NCBI RefSeq assembly: GCF_040581485.1
Contig: NC_090133.1
Span: 14,384,001 to 14,448,000, forward strand
Direction of reading: 5' to 3'
Length of the DNA stretch: 64,000 bases
Origin: Linepithema humile
Taxonomy: Eukaryota > Arthropoda > Insecta > Hymenoptera > Formicidae
The notes beneath the pieces were generated by a model, which was given only the letters and a program-made list of their open reading frames with translations, ran no database searches and was not told the origin of the DNA. The position numbers were made by a program, and so were the translations under genes. Below are positions 1 through 11,281 of this stretch, in pieces (the stretch's first letter is position 1; each line of letters begins with the position of its first letter).

Positions 1-2058
1 ACAACAATACATGAGAAAACATACAATACAAGATCAGTAGATAATTATCTGTTTCAAGTGAATACAAAAGATGGAATGTGCAATGAATCTCTATGTTTAG
101 ATGTAAATTCTTCGAATAATGAATTATTTCAGTTTCAAAATGAAGAAATTAATGCGGAATTTTCTGAAATAGATTCTGATGAGGATGTATGGATTAACCA
201 TAATTATACTGATGAAGAATGTGATTATTCTGACGACAACAATATTGAAATAATTGATAATTTCCACAAACAATTAGTTTCTTGTTTTGTTCAAAATAAT
301 TTCACTCATGTTCAGGGAAATGCAATATTGAAAGTATTAATTTCTCATTCTTGTTTTTCATATTTACCTAAGGACATACGCACTCTTTTAAAGACTCCTT
401 CTAACACTGGAGAAATTGTAAAACTTGAAGATGGAGAATATGTTCATATTGGCTTCGAAGTATCTATTATTGCAAAATTATCTAACATGCATTCTCATGC
501 AATTCCACTTTCCTTAGAGATAGATATTAGTACTGATGGAGCACAATTACATCGTAATGGAAAAATTCAAATTTGGCCTATTCAATTTCGAATTTACAAT
601 ATAACTGATAATAGTCCTGGAATAGTTGGAATATACAAAGGTTATAAAAAACCTAATAATCCAAATATATTTTTTAAATATTTTATTGAAGAAATAAAAA
701 AAATTTCTAATGCTAGAGGTATTGTTTATCGAAATAAATTAATACCTATTATTTATAGGAGTTTTATAGCCGATGCTCCTGCTAGAGCATTTATTTTAAA
801 TCATAAAGCTCACAATGCCAAATATCCTTGTTCTAAATGTAAAGTTTCAGGTCTTTATTTAAATGGAACAATGTCTTTCCTTGGTACAACTCATGAGCCT
901 CGTACAGATAATGAATACGCACAATGGAAATATAATAATCATCATAGTAATGAGACAGTTAGTCCTCTGTTACAAATTCCATTAAATATGGTATCTCAAG
1001 TGCCATTTGATTACATGCATTTAGTGTGTCTAGGCGTGGTAAGAAGACTTTGTAAAGCATGGTTGATTGGAAATTTTACAAAATCCGCAAAATTATCTGC
1101 TAGACATATTGACTTGATATCTTCAAGATTGGAAAGTATACGGAAATATTGTCCAGTAGAATTTTCTCGATCACCAAGATCTTTGAAAGATTGGAGAGAT
1201 TATAAAGCCACAGAATTCCGACAATTCTTACTATATACAAGTCCTGTTGTACTAAGTGGAATATTGCAAGAAGATGTTTATTTGCATTTTTTGTTGCTTC
1301 ATACATCAATACGTATATTAATATCTTCAACATATTCACAAAAATTATTGCATTTCTCTGATATTGCATTAAAAAAATTTGTTTTATTATCTGAGAATAT
1401 TTACGGCAAGGATTTTATATCTTACAACATTCATGGCTTGTTACATTTAACAGAAGATGTCAAAAGATTTGGACCCTTAGACACCATTTCTACTTTTCCA
1501 TTTGAAAATAAAATTCCATTTATCAGAAAGTATATCAGGAAGCCACATCTTCCTTTGCAGCAGTTTATTCGAAGAATGAGCGAATATCATGGACAATCAA
1601 TACACTATGAAAAGTTGACAATGAATAATCACATTCGAGTATCACAATCACATGAATCTGGTCCATTAATTCAAGATGAAATATTCCTTCTTTGTAAGCA
1701 ATATAAAAAATTAGAATACAATAACATGATTTTTAGTCTTCGTCTTAACAATAACTGTTGTCTTTTGAAATGTTCATCAATTTGTTTGATTCAAAATATT
1801 CTTGTAGCGGATGAACAATATTATTTTATTGTAAAAAAATTTAAATACGTTAAACATTTTTATGATGTTGGCATTTTATCTGACAAAGTTGAATTTTTCG
1901 TATGTTCAAAATTACTTAATAATGAAATTGTTCCTTTAACAAATGTTGTAACAAAATGTTACAGAATGCCATTTTTTGAAACTGATAAAAGTGATAATAA
2001 TAGCAGTAATGAAGGCACTGACACATATAAGTATGTAGTAGCTGCTATAAATTTTTGA
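1..2058 (+). CDS. Tnp2-like transposase family protein, 5' partial
   Basis: The frame is open from the first base of the window and ends at TAA 2056-2058, so at least 685 codons are present and the N-terminus lies outside. Visible landmarks are a D-rich acidic N-terminal stretch, IDISTDGAQL (about 515-544), DAPARAF (about 769-789), a CxxC pair CSKCK (about 829-843) and YMHLVCLG (about 1012-1035). From known families, this order resembles the transposase-domain proteins of insects and cnidarians that are related to plant CACTA tnp2. No terminal repeats were found. It is on the same strand as the CtIP-like exons and may sit inside an intron of that gene. There is no internal stop, so it could be a recent transposon gene or a retained one. 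A catalytic triad could not be assigned from reading alone. Confidence 0.6.
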   Translation, partial: TTIHEKTYNTRSVDNYLFQVNTKDGMCNESLCLDVNSSNNELFQFQNEEINAEFSEIDSDEDVWINHNYTDEECDYSDDNNIEIIDNFHKQLVSCFVQNNFTHVQGNAILKVLISHSCFSYLPKDIRTLLKTPSNTGEIVKLEDGEYVHIGFEVSIIAKLSNMHSHAIPLSLEIDISTDGAQLHRNGKIQIWPIQFRIYNITDNSPGIVGIYKGYKKPNNPNIFFKYFIEEIKKISNARGIVYRNKLIPIIYRSFIADAPARAFILNHKAHNAKYPCSKCKVSGLYLNGTMSFLGTTHEPRTDNEYAQWKYNNHHSNETVSPLLQIPLNMVSQVPFDYMHLVCLGVVRRLCKAWLIGNFTKSAKLSARHIDLISSRLESIRKYCPVEFSRSPRSLKDWRDYKATEFRQFLLYTSPVVLSGILQEDVYLHFLLLHTSIRILISSTYSQKLLHFSDIALKKFVLLSENIYGKDFISYNIHGLLHLTEDVKRFGPLDTISTFPFENKIPFIRKYIRKPHLPLQQFIRRMSEYHGQSIHYEKLTMNNHIRVSQSHESGPLIQDEIFLLCKQYKKLEYNNMIFSLRLNNNCCLLKCSSICLIQNILVADEQYYFIVKKFKYVKHFYDVGILSDKVEFFVCSKLLNNEIVPLTNVVTKCYRMPFFETDKSDNNSSNEGTDTYKYVVAAINF

Positions 2059-2506
2059 TAATAGATTTTTCAATTATTTAATGTTTTGTTTTTACACTAT
2101 TTTTAATTTTGACTTATGAAAAAGATTATTTTTGTCCTTTTTTGTATATATTTCATACATCTTTATTATTCACATGAAAGGCGGTCTTCTTTAGAATTTA
2201 ATAATTTTTTAATTATGAATATGCTTCTCAATGTGTGGGGATTCATTTATTATACATGGTACGTTTACAATAAAAATTACATAAAAATTATTTTTCTTTT
2301 TACATTTTATTGTAAAATAGGAATATATAACGACTTCATAATATTTGTTACTGTAAAAATTGTTAATTTTATGTACAGAGTGTCCCATGACTCGAGGTTC
2401 ATAGCTTAAGGGCGTGTTATTGAAGTTATTTAGAGTTAAAATTGTTTAATAAACATATGTCCGAAAATGCTTCTTAACAGATAACCCCACTAATATATAC
2501 GTACAG
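2059..2506. other. AT-rich spacer, no supported gene
   Basis: This is the 3' flank of the transposase-like ORF and presumed intron sequence before the first CtIP-like exon. A short open frame at 2116-2409 has a biased, hydrophobic composition typical of AT-rich DNA and is not supported. The sequence ends in a plausible acceptor, tacgtacag at 2498-2506. Confidence 0.5.
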
Positions 2507-3797
2507 TGCTGGATTCACGATATATCCGCGCTCGATATATATAACATTGATAAGTTTGAGTCAGACTCAGACTTGACATTAAAATTAACTGACAGTGAAG
2601 TGGATGTGCCCGTAGGTAACGAATGTAAAAAGGTAAGCAAAATTGTATCTTTATACTTTGTTGCTACTCTTACACTGCACTCATACGTTACTATAAATTA
2701 TAATTCTTTATTCTTTAATGTATTTTTTATTAAATCAGCGATGACGAACCAATAACTTTACTATGAAGAAGCACATGAAAAAGAAGAGCAATGATAAAAA
2801 ACATGATATTTCTATAAAAGCTGATAGACCCTTTTTGGGATTAGATACATTGAATACGAGTTTCATCGATTCTGACAAGAAAATTACCAGTCCACCAAAA
2901 AGTCCATCAATATTATTCCATGGATGCCCTAGAATATATGGCAAAAATCTGATGAAGCAATCTCGACTTGTGTTTCAATCAGCAAAGTGCAACGAAAAGA
3001 AGATATCATTGCCAAATAAACCAACTAGCATATTGCCAAAAACAGAAGAGAATTCCATTAGTGATATTTCTCTAGAAAAAGTATTTGTTACTTCGAAAAG
3101 TAATGCTTCAAGCACCAATGAAACTGTCGAAGATGATGTAGTAGAGCTCAGTCCTACAGAGAGTAGATCTAATAGAGCTAGACGTTTAAAAGAGAAATTA
3201 AAGAGGAATGACATCAATGACATAAATAACATCAATTTATGTGATACGGAAAATAAACCACCTGTGGAAATATTACTGAAGAAAAATAGGTAAATATTTT
3301 TTAATACAAGTTAATGTAATTTTCTTTGTCCATCTGATACATAAAAAATTATTTGCAGGAAAAAAAGAAAGAAAAACATTCCAGAGCAGCTTAATATGCG
3401 ATGCAAAGCTGACAGAGCAAAAATAGATGGCTGGGATTGCTGGGAATGCAAACAGGTAATAGACAGTTAACAAATAATATACATACATATAATTGCATAA
3501 AGCACATTTTTTTACAAAAAAAAAAAATTAATTTCTAATCTTGTTTTATTTTCAGTATTACAAGAATTTGTCATTGATGGGAGAAAAGTTGCAGAAACGG
3601 AGAAATCAAGTCTCGCGTCACCGACACAGATACGAGAGACCAGCAAATACACCAGAAGGTATAAGTTTTGTGTATTTCCATATATACTTTATATATTATA
3701 CATAATACATATATATGATAAAACATTAAATTTTTGTACAGGTTTTTGGAATCCAGAATTTCCTGAGACATCCACTTATCGGCAAAATTTAAATTGA
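2507..3797 (+). CDS. CtIP/Sae2-family DNA-end resection protein, C-terminal exons
   Basis: Exons are read as 2507-2632, 2739 or 2763-3289, 3359-3455, 3556-3658 and 3742-3797, with good GT/AG borders and matching phases for the last four. The C-terminus carries WDCWECKQYY, then RHRHRYERP, then NTPEGFWNPEFPET. From known families this order (CxxC, RHR, P-x-TP-x-x-FW-x-x-x-FP) is the Sae2/CtIP C-terminal domain, which stimulates Mre11 nuclease in double-strand break resection in the nucleus. Upstream is a low-complexity S/K/E-rich linker of the kind seen in CtIP. The junction near 2739 does not keep frame: splicing 2632 to 2739 gives an immediate TGA. So either the boundary is misjudged, ATG 2763 is a start, or this copy is broken. 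The N-terminal coiled-coil half is not visible. Confidence 0.7.
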
Positions 3798-4285
3798 GAC
3801 ATAGTCAATTACAATATAAGTAAGAACATAATATGTTTAATATTAAAAATAGTAAATATATTTAAATTGTATCTCGAATGGAGAACATTTACATTATAAT
3901 GCTTGGTGATGTACCAAGAAAATTTGTACCTTGTGCACAGCATTTAGCTTCGTAGAAAAATTAATTTTCTACAAAGCTCAACGCATTACCATCCGTGTTC
4001 GGCTCGTATTTGCCTCGATTATTTACATTTGTGACTTTGATCTTACGAACCTGTCATTCTAAATTTGTTTGTAAATATATTTGTTTCAATTATTCCATGT
4101 ATTTTGTATTTCTTAAAGTTTGATGAAACTAAACAAACATAAAACATCTGTATTCAAAATATTATACATGCGTCAAATATGACCGGAAGGAAGTATTAAG
4201 TGCTTTCATGGCTTGAACATAGATTGATTTATTATTTTACATGTATATATTATATTTTGGATAACATAATATATAGATTTATATA
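3798..4285. other. 3' flank and AT-rich spacer
   Basis: No coding signal is seen. The stretch holds the presumed 3' UTR of the CtIP-like gene and ends at the TA dinucleotide (4284-4285) used by the mariner insertion. Confidence 0.4.
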
Positions 4286-5572
4286 TTAGGTGTAGTAAAA
4301 AGTAATCCATTATTTTTGCATTAAATTGAAGGCTTTATTTAGCATAGTTAGAATGATCCGATTTAGGTCAAATATGCACCGTTTTGTTCGATAACTTGTT
4401 GCCATTTTGAAGGTAATTTCATAATGCCTCTCTCATAGAAACCCTCGTCCCTACTGGTAAAAAACTGGGACAGTCGATTTTCACAAGCTTCTCTTGAGGC
4501 AAATTTTTCACCAGCAAAATTATTCGCCATAGACAGGAACAGGTAGTAATCACTTGGCGCCAGGTCCGGACTATAAGGTGGATGCATAAGAACCTCCCAA
4601 CCAAGCTCCCGGAGCTTTTGGCGAGTCACTATCGATGTGTGTGGCCTGGCGTTGTCCTGATGGAACACAATTCCTCTTCTATTGGCCAAAGCTGGCCGCT
4701 TCAGGGCGATTGCTTCCTTTAGACGGTCCAATTGTTGACAGTACAGATCCGAATTAAGAGTTTGGCCGTAGGGGAGCAGCTCATAGTAGATGATTCCTTG
4801 CCAATCCCACCAAACACACAGCAAAGCCTTCCTGGCCGTCAATCCTGGCTTGGCCACCTTTTGCGCCGGCTCACTGCGATTCGACCACGACCGTTTTCGC
4901 TTGACATTGTCGTAAGTGATCCACTTTTCATCACCAGTAACCATCCGCTTCAGAAATGGGTCGATTTTGTTGCGATTCAGCAGCAATTCGCAGATGGAAA
5001 TTCGGTCCATGAGGTTTTTTTGCGTTAATTCGTGAGGCACCCATACATCGAGCTTCTTTTGGAATCCAGCCTTATTTAAGTGGTTCCAAACGGTTTTTTG
5101 TGCAATGTTTAGCTTCTGGGCAATCGAAACAGTGCTTACATGACGGTCGGACTCGACGATTTTCATTATTTTATCAACATTTTCGACAATTGGCCTTCCA
5201 GGGCGTGGTGCATCTTTGACATCAAAATTACCGAAACGGAATCGACGAAACCAAAATTGCGCGTAATTGGCTGTTACAGTATCAGGACCATAAACATTAT
5301 TCACATTTTTAGCCGCCTGGCTTGCGTTTTCACCTTTATCAAAGAAAAACTGTAGAATATGACGTATTTTCTCTTTGCTGGTGTCCATCCTTGACGTGCG
5401 CTCAAACAATGCTGAGTCAAGCAATCACAAAACTGTTTCAGAAGTTTTTTAGTTCGAAATCTTATCTTTCTAACGCCATAAAGCGTGACCCGATCGCACT
5501 TATACAACGCGAGATACGGATTACTATAGCCATCTATTAGAAAAATAATGGATTACTTTTTACTACACCTAA
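4286..5572 (-). mobile_element. Intact mariner element, 1,287 bp
   Basis: The first 32 bases (4286-4317, starting TTAGGTGTAG) are a perfect reverse complement of the last 32 (5541-5572). TA dinucleotides flank it at 4284-4285 and 5573-5574, which is the mariner target duplication. The element holds a single complete transposase frame on the minus strand. It lies between the CtIP-like gene and the DUF4806-like gene. The perfect terminal repeats and unbroken ORF indicate a young insertion. Confidence 0.95.
4363..5388 (-). CDS. mariner transposase
   Basis: The start is placed at the methionine of MDTSKEKIRHIL (5388), giving 341 residues, the usual mariner length. The open frame runs 12 codons further upstream, but that part lacks family similarity. 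An N-terminal pair of helix-turn-helix regions is followed by WVPHELT, the first catalytic Asp in VTGDEKW, the second in HQDNARPH, and YSPDLAPSDYYLF with the third Asp 34 residues later. This is the D,D34D signature of mariner cut-and-paste transposases, which bind the terminal repeats and integrate at TA. No stop or frameshift is present, so it could be active. The general look is near the cecropia/Hsmar1 type, but the subfamily is only a guess. Confidence 0.93.
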   Translation of the reverse strand: MDTSKEKIRHILQFFFDKGENASQAAKNVNNVYGPDTVTANYAQFWFRRFRFGNFDVKDAPRPGRPIVENVDKIMKIVESDRHVSTVSIAQKLNIAQKTVWNHLNKAGFQKKLDVWVPHELTQKNLMDRISICELLLNRNKIDPFLKRMVTGDEKWITYDNVKRKRSWSNRSEPAQKVAKPGLTARKALLCVWWDWQGIIYYELLPYGQTLNSDLYCQQLDRLKEAIALKRPALANRRGIVFHQDNARPHTSIVTRQKLRELGWEVLMHPPYSPDLAPSDYYLFLSMANNFAGEKFASREACENRLSQFFTSRDEGFYERGIMKLPSKWQQVIEQNGAYLT

Positions 5573-5825
5573 TATATATAACTATCATTTTCTTTTGTAT
5601 ATATTAATATATATAAATTTATATATAGACTTATCTCTTTACATAAAAATATTTCATTATCATTGCGATATCAGCTTATATTTCCCGACTGTTAATATTG
5701 TGCATTATCTTCTTTATAACTTACTATATATAATCATGTTTTTTATTGCTACTTTATGATAAAATTATTCTTGCCAAAGTTTATGTAACAATTAAATATT
5801 TTAATTTTGCAGATATAAAGTCAAT

Positions 5826-8365
5826 ATGAATAGACGACCTAAGAGAAAAAATATAAAAAAACCTTTGCGTTATGAAACTACCGAATCTTCTGACAATGAA
5901 GGGGAATCAGCTAAACGATATAAAGAGCAAAACAAGACTTCTGTTACAGATGAGATCAGAAATATTCGAAAGAATTTATCACAATATGAGAATGAAGAAT
6001 TGGCTAAACAGAAAGCAATTAACAGTGCATCCAAATGTCATTCTGCATCCATAACGTTACTCTCAACTGACAAATCAATTCACTTGCCGTCACATATAGA
6101 TGATTCATCTATACATGGTTCTCAACCAATTATTGCATCTCAATTGGCATTAAATTCTCGACCTTTTGCCAATACAACTCCGATATCTCACGATCAATTT
6201 CCAGTGACATCTGTAACAAATTCATCTATCGTATCTCAATCTTCATTTTGTACGATATCTAAGCCTTCATGTTCTTCAACAATTAAACATCCATCATTTA
6301 CAAATTCTCAAACATTCTCAGAATCTCAGATTTTATCTTTTCCATTAACTTCAATGATTGATACTGAACAAATACGTAATAAAAAATATGATTATAAAAT
6401 GAATAATAATACAGAGTGTCCTATCGGAAATATAGAAATACCTTGTCAAAATGCGACTAAACATCTTTCATCATATGAATGTTTGCCAGTATCATCGGCA
6501 TCTCATATTCCACCATTAATTCCGATGACAAATAATATGGTTCATTATACACCACATCATAATAGAGAATCAACACGTAATCAGAAGATGGCACATCTTG
6601 AAAATACAATTGAATCGTCTTCAGTAATAAGTCCTGAATCTTATACATCATCTTCACCTCAATCTTATTCATCCTCACTGTCACGTGATTCCGAGACTCC
6701 ATCATTGACTTTGCTGTCAGCTCCAGTACCTCATAATAATGTTACTTATAACACACAACCTAATTATACACTCACTTCTAATCACGAATATCCTAATCCC
6801 ACCATAACGTATCATCAAAATACTCTGCAGGAAAATACTAATATTATCAATGAAATTAAAATGCAAGTGATGGAATGTGTGAGAAACGTAATGACAGAAT
6901 TCAGGTAATGAAACAATTCTTTTACAATTTTAAAATAGCTTATCTGTCTTTTTTGCATGTTAATAATAGACTTGTGTTTATGAAACTTTTTCTCTATTTT
7001 TTCCAGTAATTCCTAATCTCTATAATGTAATTTTTATCTCATTTTTTGAAATTTTTATATAAGACATAAAAACCATCTGTTGCATTAATAAATTTCAAGA
7101 TTTACTTAATACAACTTTTTTCTTGTTATTTAAAATGTAAGGAATTTTAGAAACATTTTTTATTAGAAAATTATCGAATATTTAACACTTTGTTTATAAT
7201 TTTTTTGTTAATAGAACGAGGAATCAATGCTTACATATAGAAAAAATAAATAGAAGACCTGTGAAACCAAACATAATCCCGTTTCACACTGTTGAAGCAG
7301 TATTAAAGTTTAATCGGTCAGACGACACAATATATACCGAAATAGTAATAATTTTTTGATCTTATCTTTTTAATGAATCAATATTTTATTATGTAATATG
7401 TTATATGTTATGTTAATGCATATTATCTATAATAGGTAGAATACCTTGCATCCATTGGAGGACGAAATGCAAAAGAAATAATACATTTGGCGTTTAAAGA
7501 GATTTTTACTACAAATGTAGCCCTATCATTCACATGGACAGGCAAAGACAATAATAACCGCTCTATAAAGGAAAAGTTATCGGATCAACGAATAATTAAT
7601 GCTTTATATGGTATGTCTACAACAAGAATTATATTTTATATATATTCAACGACAATAAATTTGCAATAATACTCATATAAAATTATCTTAATTCAAGCAT
7701 AAAAAATAAAATTACTGCAGTAAAGATCTCGAAAAATGAAGTAATAAAAATATTTAGAATTTTTAATATAATGCTTATTTAGATATAAGGCCTTAAAGTT
7801 GGCCCATTGTAGGTCATATTCAGACGGTCGCTTATTCGTAAGCTGCATGTGCAATAATATTGGTATCGCATATATGTGATTCACGGATAAGCAACTTTCT
7901 AAATGTATAGCCTATAATTGACTTTAAATTCTTACTTTAAAAAAAAATTCTGACTTCAAATTCTTACATTATAAAAATTATTTCTTACACTAAATAACCG
8001 CAAATATATATTTTTATTGCTTAATTTTTTAAGAATGTTTATATTACAAACTTATTGTAGTTGAATTTCGAGATACCCTATATATGAATGTATATTTCAA
8101 AATAAATTTTATATAAATCTATAATAAATTTGTAATTAAATCACAGATAATTATTTTAAATATCTGCTAGTTATTTAAAATAAGTATTTTTATTTTAGAT
8201 GCTACTTCTGTACATTCAAAATTAACAACGGCTGAGTTTAAATATTACGTATCGGAAGCCTTACGCTCAGCTAAACAAAGACACCGACATCAACAGCGTA
8301 TGCACTCAAGAGATCAAAATGATCAAGACGAATCGCGCGAAGAAGATCTTCATCAAGTAAATTAA
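5826..8365 (+). CDS. DUF4806-like protein, four exons
   Basis: Exons are 5826-6904, 7215-7344, 7436-7610 and 8199-8365. All borders are GT/AG and all phases match, giving about 516 residues. The 5' end is preceded by an acceptor (tttgcag), so an untranslated exon lies upstream. Exon 1 encodes a basic start followed by about 300 residues rich in S, T, P, N and H, predicted to be disordered. Exons 2-3 carry YLASIGGRNAKEII and ALSFTWTGKDN, resembling the DUF4806 pattern (GG near the start, an aromatic-WtGk motif later). Exon 4 holds a short helical, basic tail. From known families, DUF4806 proteins are common in arthropod genomes near transposase-like genes; the function is unknown. The reading frame is intact. 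Confidence 0.65.
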
Positions 8366-8470
8366 TAAGTTAAAAGTTTTTGTTTATAAAGTTTAAATAT
8401 GTTTGAAAAAATCTTTTTATTTTATCTACTATAAACTATTCATATTATTATGAAAAAAAGCAATGAATAG

Positions 8471-8670
8471 ATGTGACAGTTTTTTATTTTAAGTTTTATA
8501 TAAAGAAGAGTGAACTCATGCATATTGAACAATTTTTTATTTTATCATATCACTTACGCAAAGTTTTATATAAAGAAGAGTGAACTCATGCATATTGAAC
8601 AGTTTTTTATTTTATCACATTACTTACGCAAAGTTTCATATAAAGAAGAGTGAATTAATTCATATTGTAA
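8471..8670. repeat. 70-bp tandem repeat, about 2.9 copies
   Basis: The phrase aagttttatataaagaagag recurs at 8491, 8561 and 8631, a 70-bp period, with few mismatches between copies. Confidence 0.9.
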
Positions 8671-9210
8671 AAAGAATTAATTAATAAAACGCTAGAATTT
8701 ATATATACATATATGTCTCTACTTATTTTTAATTAGATATATATATATATAATTTTTTTATTTTATTTTATAAAAAAAATTCTTTTTTTGCGGAATTCTC
8801 TTTCTATCCATATGATAGATCCATATAATAGATCCGTTTGTAATAAAATATATTCTTAAATTGCTATATAAAATTTAATATTATGTAAGAACGTATACAT
8901 GTGTTTGCTTATTGTATGTATGCTACTGTGAAAAGTGGTAAACTGTTACAAATGATTATAATGTAGATAATGATATAATTATATACAATATTGCATGACT
9001 AAAATTATATGTGTTCTAATTTGTATACATATATTTAATAATTATAATATGGTATATATAATCGTCTTCAATTGTTTATATATTACTTTTTTTACAGAGA
9101 CATTATATTTACATACAATATAAACAAATACATGATGTATAACGTTTCTATATATAATATTAAAATTTATATAGTAATTTCAGAGTATATTGCTTTAATT
9201 TCATCTGCAT

Positions 9211-9371
9211 AGACGGCGTCATTATGTAATGTGTCTTCCTATTTTATACAGTATACGTTACGTTTATACATAATTCGTAATATATATTACACTAATATAT
9301 ATTACGGATTACGTATAAACATAATGTATACTGTATAAAATAGGAAGACACATTATATAATGACGCCGTCT
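9211..9371. repeat. 161-bp near-perfect palindrome (MITE-like)
   Basis: The left end agacggcgtcattatg is matched by an inverted copy ending tgacgccgtct, and pairing continues almost to the centre near 9291. It has the form of a short foldback or MITE. No clear target duplication was resolved. Confidence 0.85.
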
Positions 9372-9446
9372 GTACATATCGCTTTCAACTCGCATGTGCA
9401 TATGACTCTCAAATCGCGCAAACTTTGCAGCATCATATGCAAGCAA

Positions 9447-9596
9447 CAGGCGTACGTATCGCTTATTGAGATTGCGCGCAAAAGTGTGCTAGCGTTTTGC
9501 GTACATATCGCTTATTGAGATCGTGCGCAAAGTGTGCTAGCGTTTTGCGTGCATACCGCTTATTGAGATTGAACGCAGTGTGCTAGCGTTTTGCTA
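9447..9596. repeat. ~50-bp tandem repeat, three copies
   Basis: The units share cgcttattgaga followed by gtgtgctagcgttttgc, starting near 9451, 9501 and 9549. The DNA here is more GC-rich than its surroundings. Confidence 0.85.
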
Positions 9597-10041
9597 CCGC
9601 TATGACGACGCACTGGAATAGGGTTTTGCTTGCGCAATATGAGCCATATTTGTGCGCGACTTGCTAGATATTTACGCGCAAAATGTTTTCTGGGTATATA
9701 TATATATATATATATAAATAGTGTGTGTGCGTGTGTGTGTGTGTATGCACGCGCGCGCACTACTTTGTTTATAAAATTTGCACAAAATTACTTTAACTTG
9801 ATTCTTATTTTAACACTCTTTCTTAATTTTGTGTTATTTGCATAATAATTTTTTTTTTAATTTAACAAATTTTGCAGAATTTAATGGATTAATTAAAATA
9901 TCTGCTAACATTTCTTGAACAATATTTTAGTTTTATTACTTTATTTTTAATAAATTTATATATGAATCTGAATTTAACATCTATTTTAGATGTTTGACTA
10001 GCACTCTATTTTTAATGCTATTGCATTGTGATTGTCTATAT

Positions 10042-10044
<3 letters not shown>

Positions 10045-10092
<48 letters not shown>
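10045..10092. repeat. (TA)n microsatellite
   Basis: An uninterrupted alternating TA run. A (TG)n run lies at about 10706-10753 in the same noncoding interval. Confidence 0.95.
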
Positions 10093-10093
<1 letters not shown>

Positions 10094-10702
10094 CTGTACA
10101 TTTAAAAAATGTACAATGATTGCTACAGTGGTTGACTCCTCGTTTCAATCACAGGACTAAAAATTTTTTATTGATCTATTTATGTTGTTTAACTTTTTAC
10201 TACAAGTATCTCCCTTGCATTTCCTATCATTCATTTTTAATCCTGAAAATCCACTTGTGTAATGATATTTTTTTCTTTTAATTCATTAATATCTTCAATT
10301 TTATATGTACTCTAAATATTTTTTTTTGGAGATTTTTTCTTGTTTGATTACATTTTTTTTTCTAAATTAAAGATTATAGTAATATTGTATAAGTATACAA
10401 TCTATATGTCAATCTGGTGTATTACATATTCTTTTAGATCTTTTTAAATTTGTTCCCCAATTTTCTTTGACTGGTTTTTCTTTTTTAATTTCTGTTGTTT
10501 TTTCTGCATCTTCCTATTCATTACCTTCATCTTGAACTTCTTAAAAGAGATTTATTTATTGTACTTTTTTTTAACAAGTTTTTAAGCTTTTTTAAATGTA
10601 TCTAAATTTTACATTTCTGCTATTATTTAATGCTTTTCTTTGTTCCACAATGTATGCCTTATTAATATCCTATAAAGAAATAACTCTTACTTCTCTTATT
10701 AT

Positions 10703-10756
<54 letters not shown>

Positions 10757-10828
10757 GGTCTTATTGTTTTTTTAAATTAAACCACCAATTTTTTTTATAA
10801 ATTAATTTTTTTTATATAAATCCATTCA

Positions 10829-11281
10829 TCACATTCTGTGTAAAAAATTATAAGGATGCGGATGTAATGAACAAAAAATGAATAATTTACGAGATATTTT
10901 ATATCTTAGTTTGACATATTTTTTATAAAATATAAAATATCTCAAAAAATATTTAATTTTCGGTAATCTTATCTTAATACCTTAATGCACAGAATAATGA
11001 GGAATCAATTAATTTTGTAAAAAAAAACAGTTGTTTTTAAAAAAAGTATGCAACTGCATGTTGCAAATTACATATTTTTTTTAAAGCAACTGTATTTTTT
11101 GCACCAATTGATTTGTCTCATTATTTAGTGCATAAAAGTATTAAGCTTCTCAAAAATTAAATGTTTTTTTTAGGTATTTTGTATTTTATGACAAAATAGA
11201 TCAAACTAAGATATAAAATATCTTGTAAACTATTTTTTTTTTTTTCTATTATACCCTTATAACTTTTTATACAGAATGTGA
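10829..11281. repeat. Imperfect ~450-bp palindrome (MITE-like)
   Basis: The left end (cacattctgtgtaaaaaatt) and right end (ending atacagaatgtg) are inverted, and further segments such as gatattttatatcttagtttga pair with tcaaactaagatataaaatatc. The centre is near 11060. The arms are diverged, indicating an old insertion. Confidence 0.75.

Noticed and set aside
2116..2409. 97-residue hydrophobic ORF
   Set aside because: Composition matches AT-rich noncoding DNA; there is no splice, promoter or family support.
8471..9596. CRISPR array
   Set aside because: The repeats are contiguous tandem units without unique spacers, and the DNA is eukaryotic.
9560..9845. Overlapping ORFs on both strands with IYIYI and CVCVC runs
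   Set aside because: They come from TA and TG microsatellite DNA.
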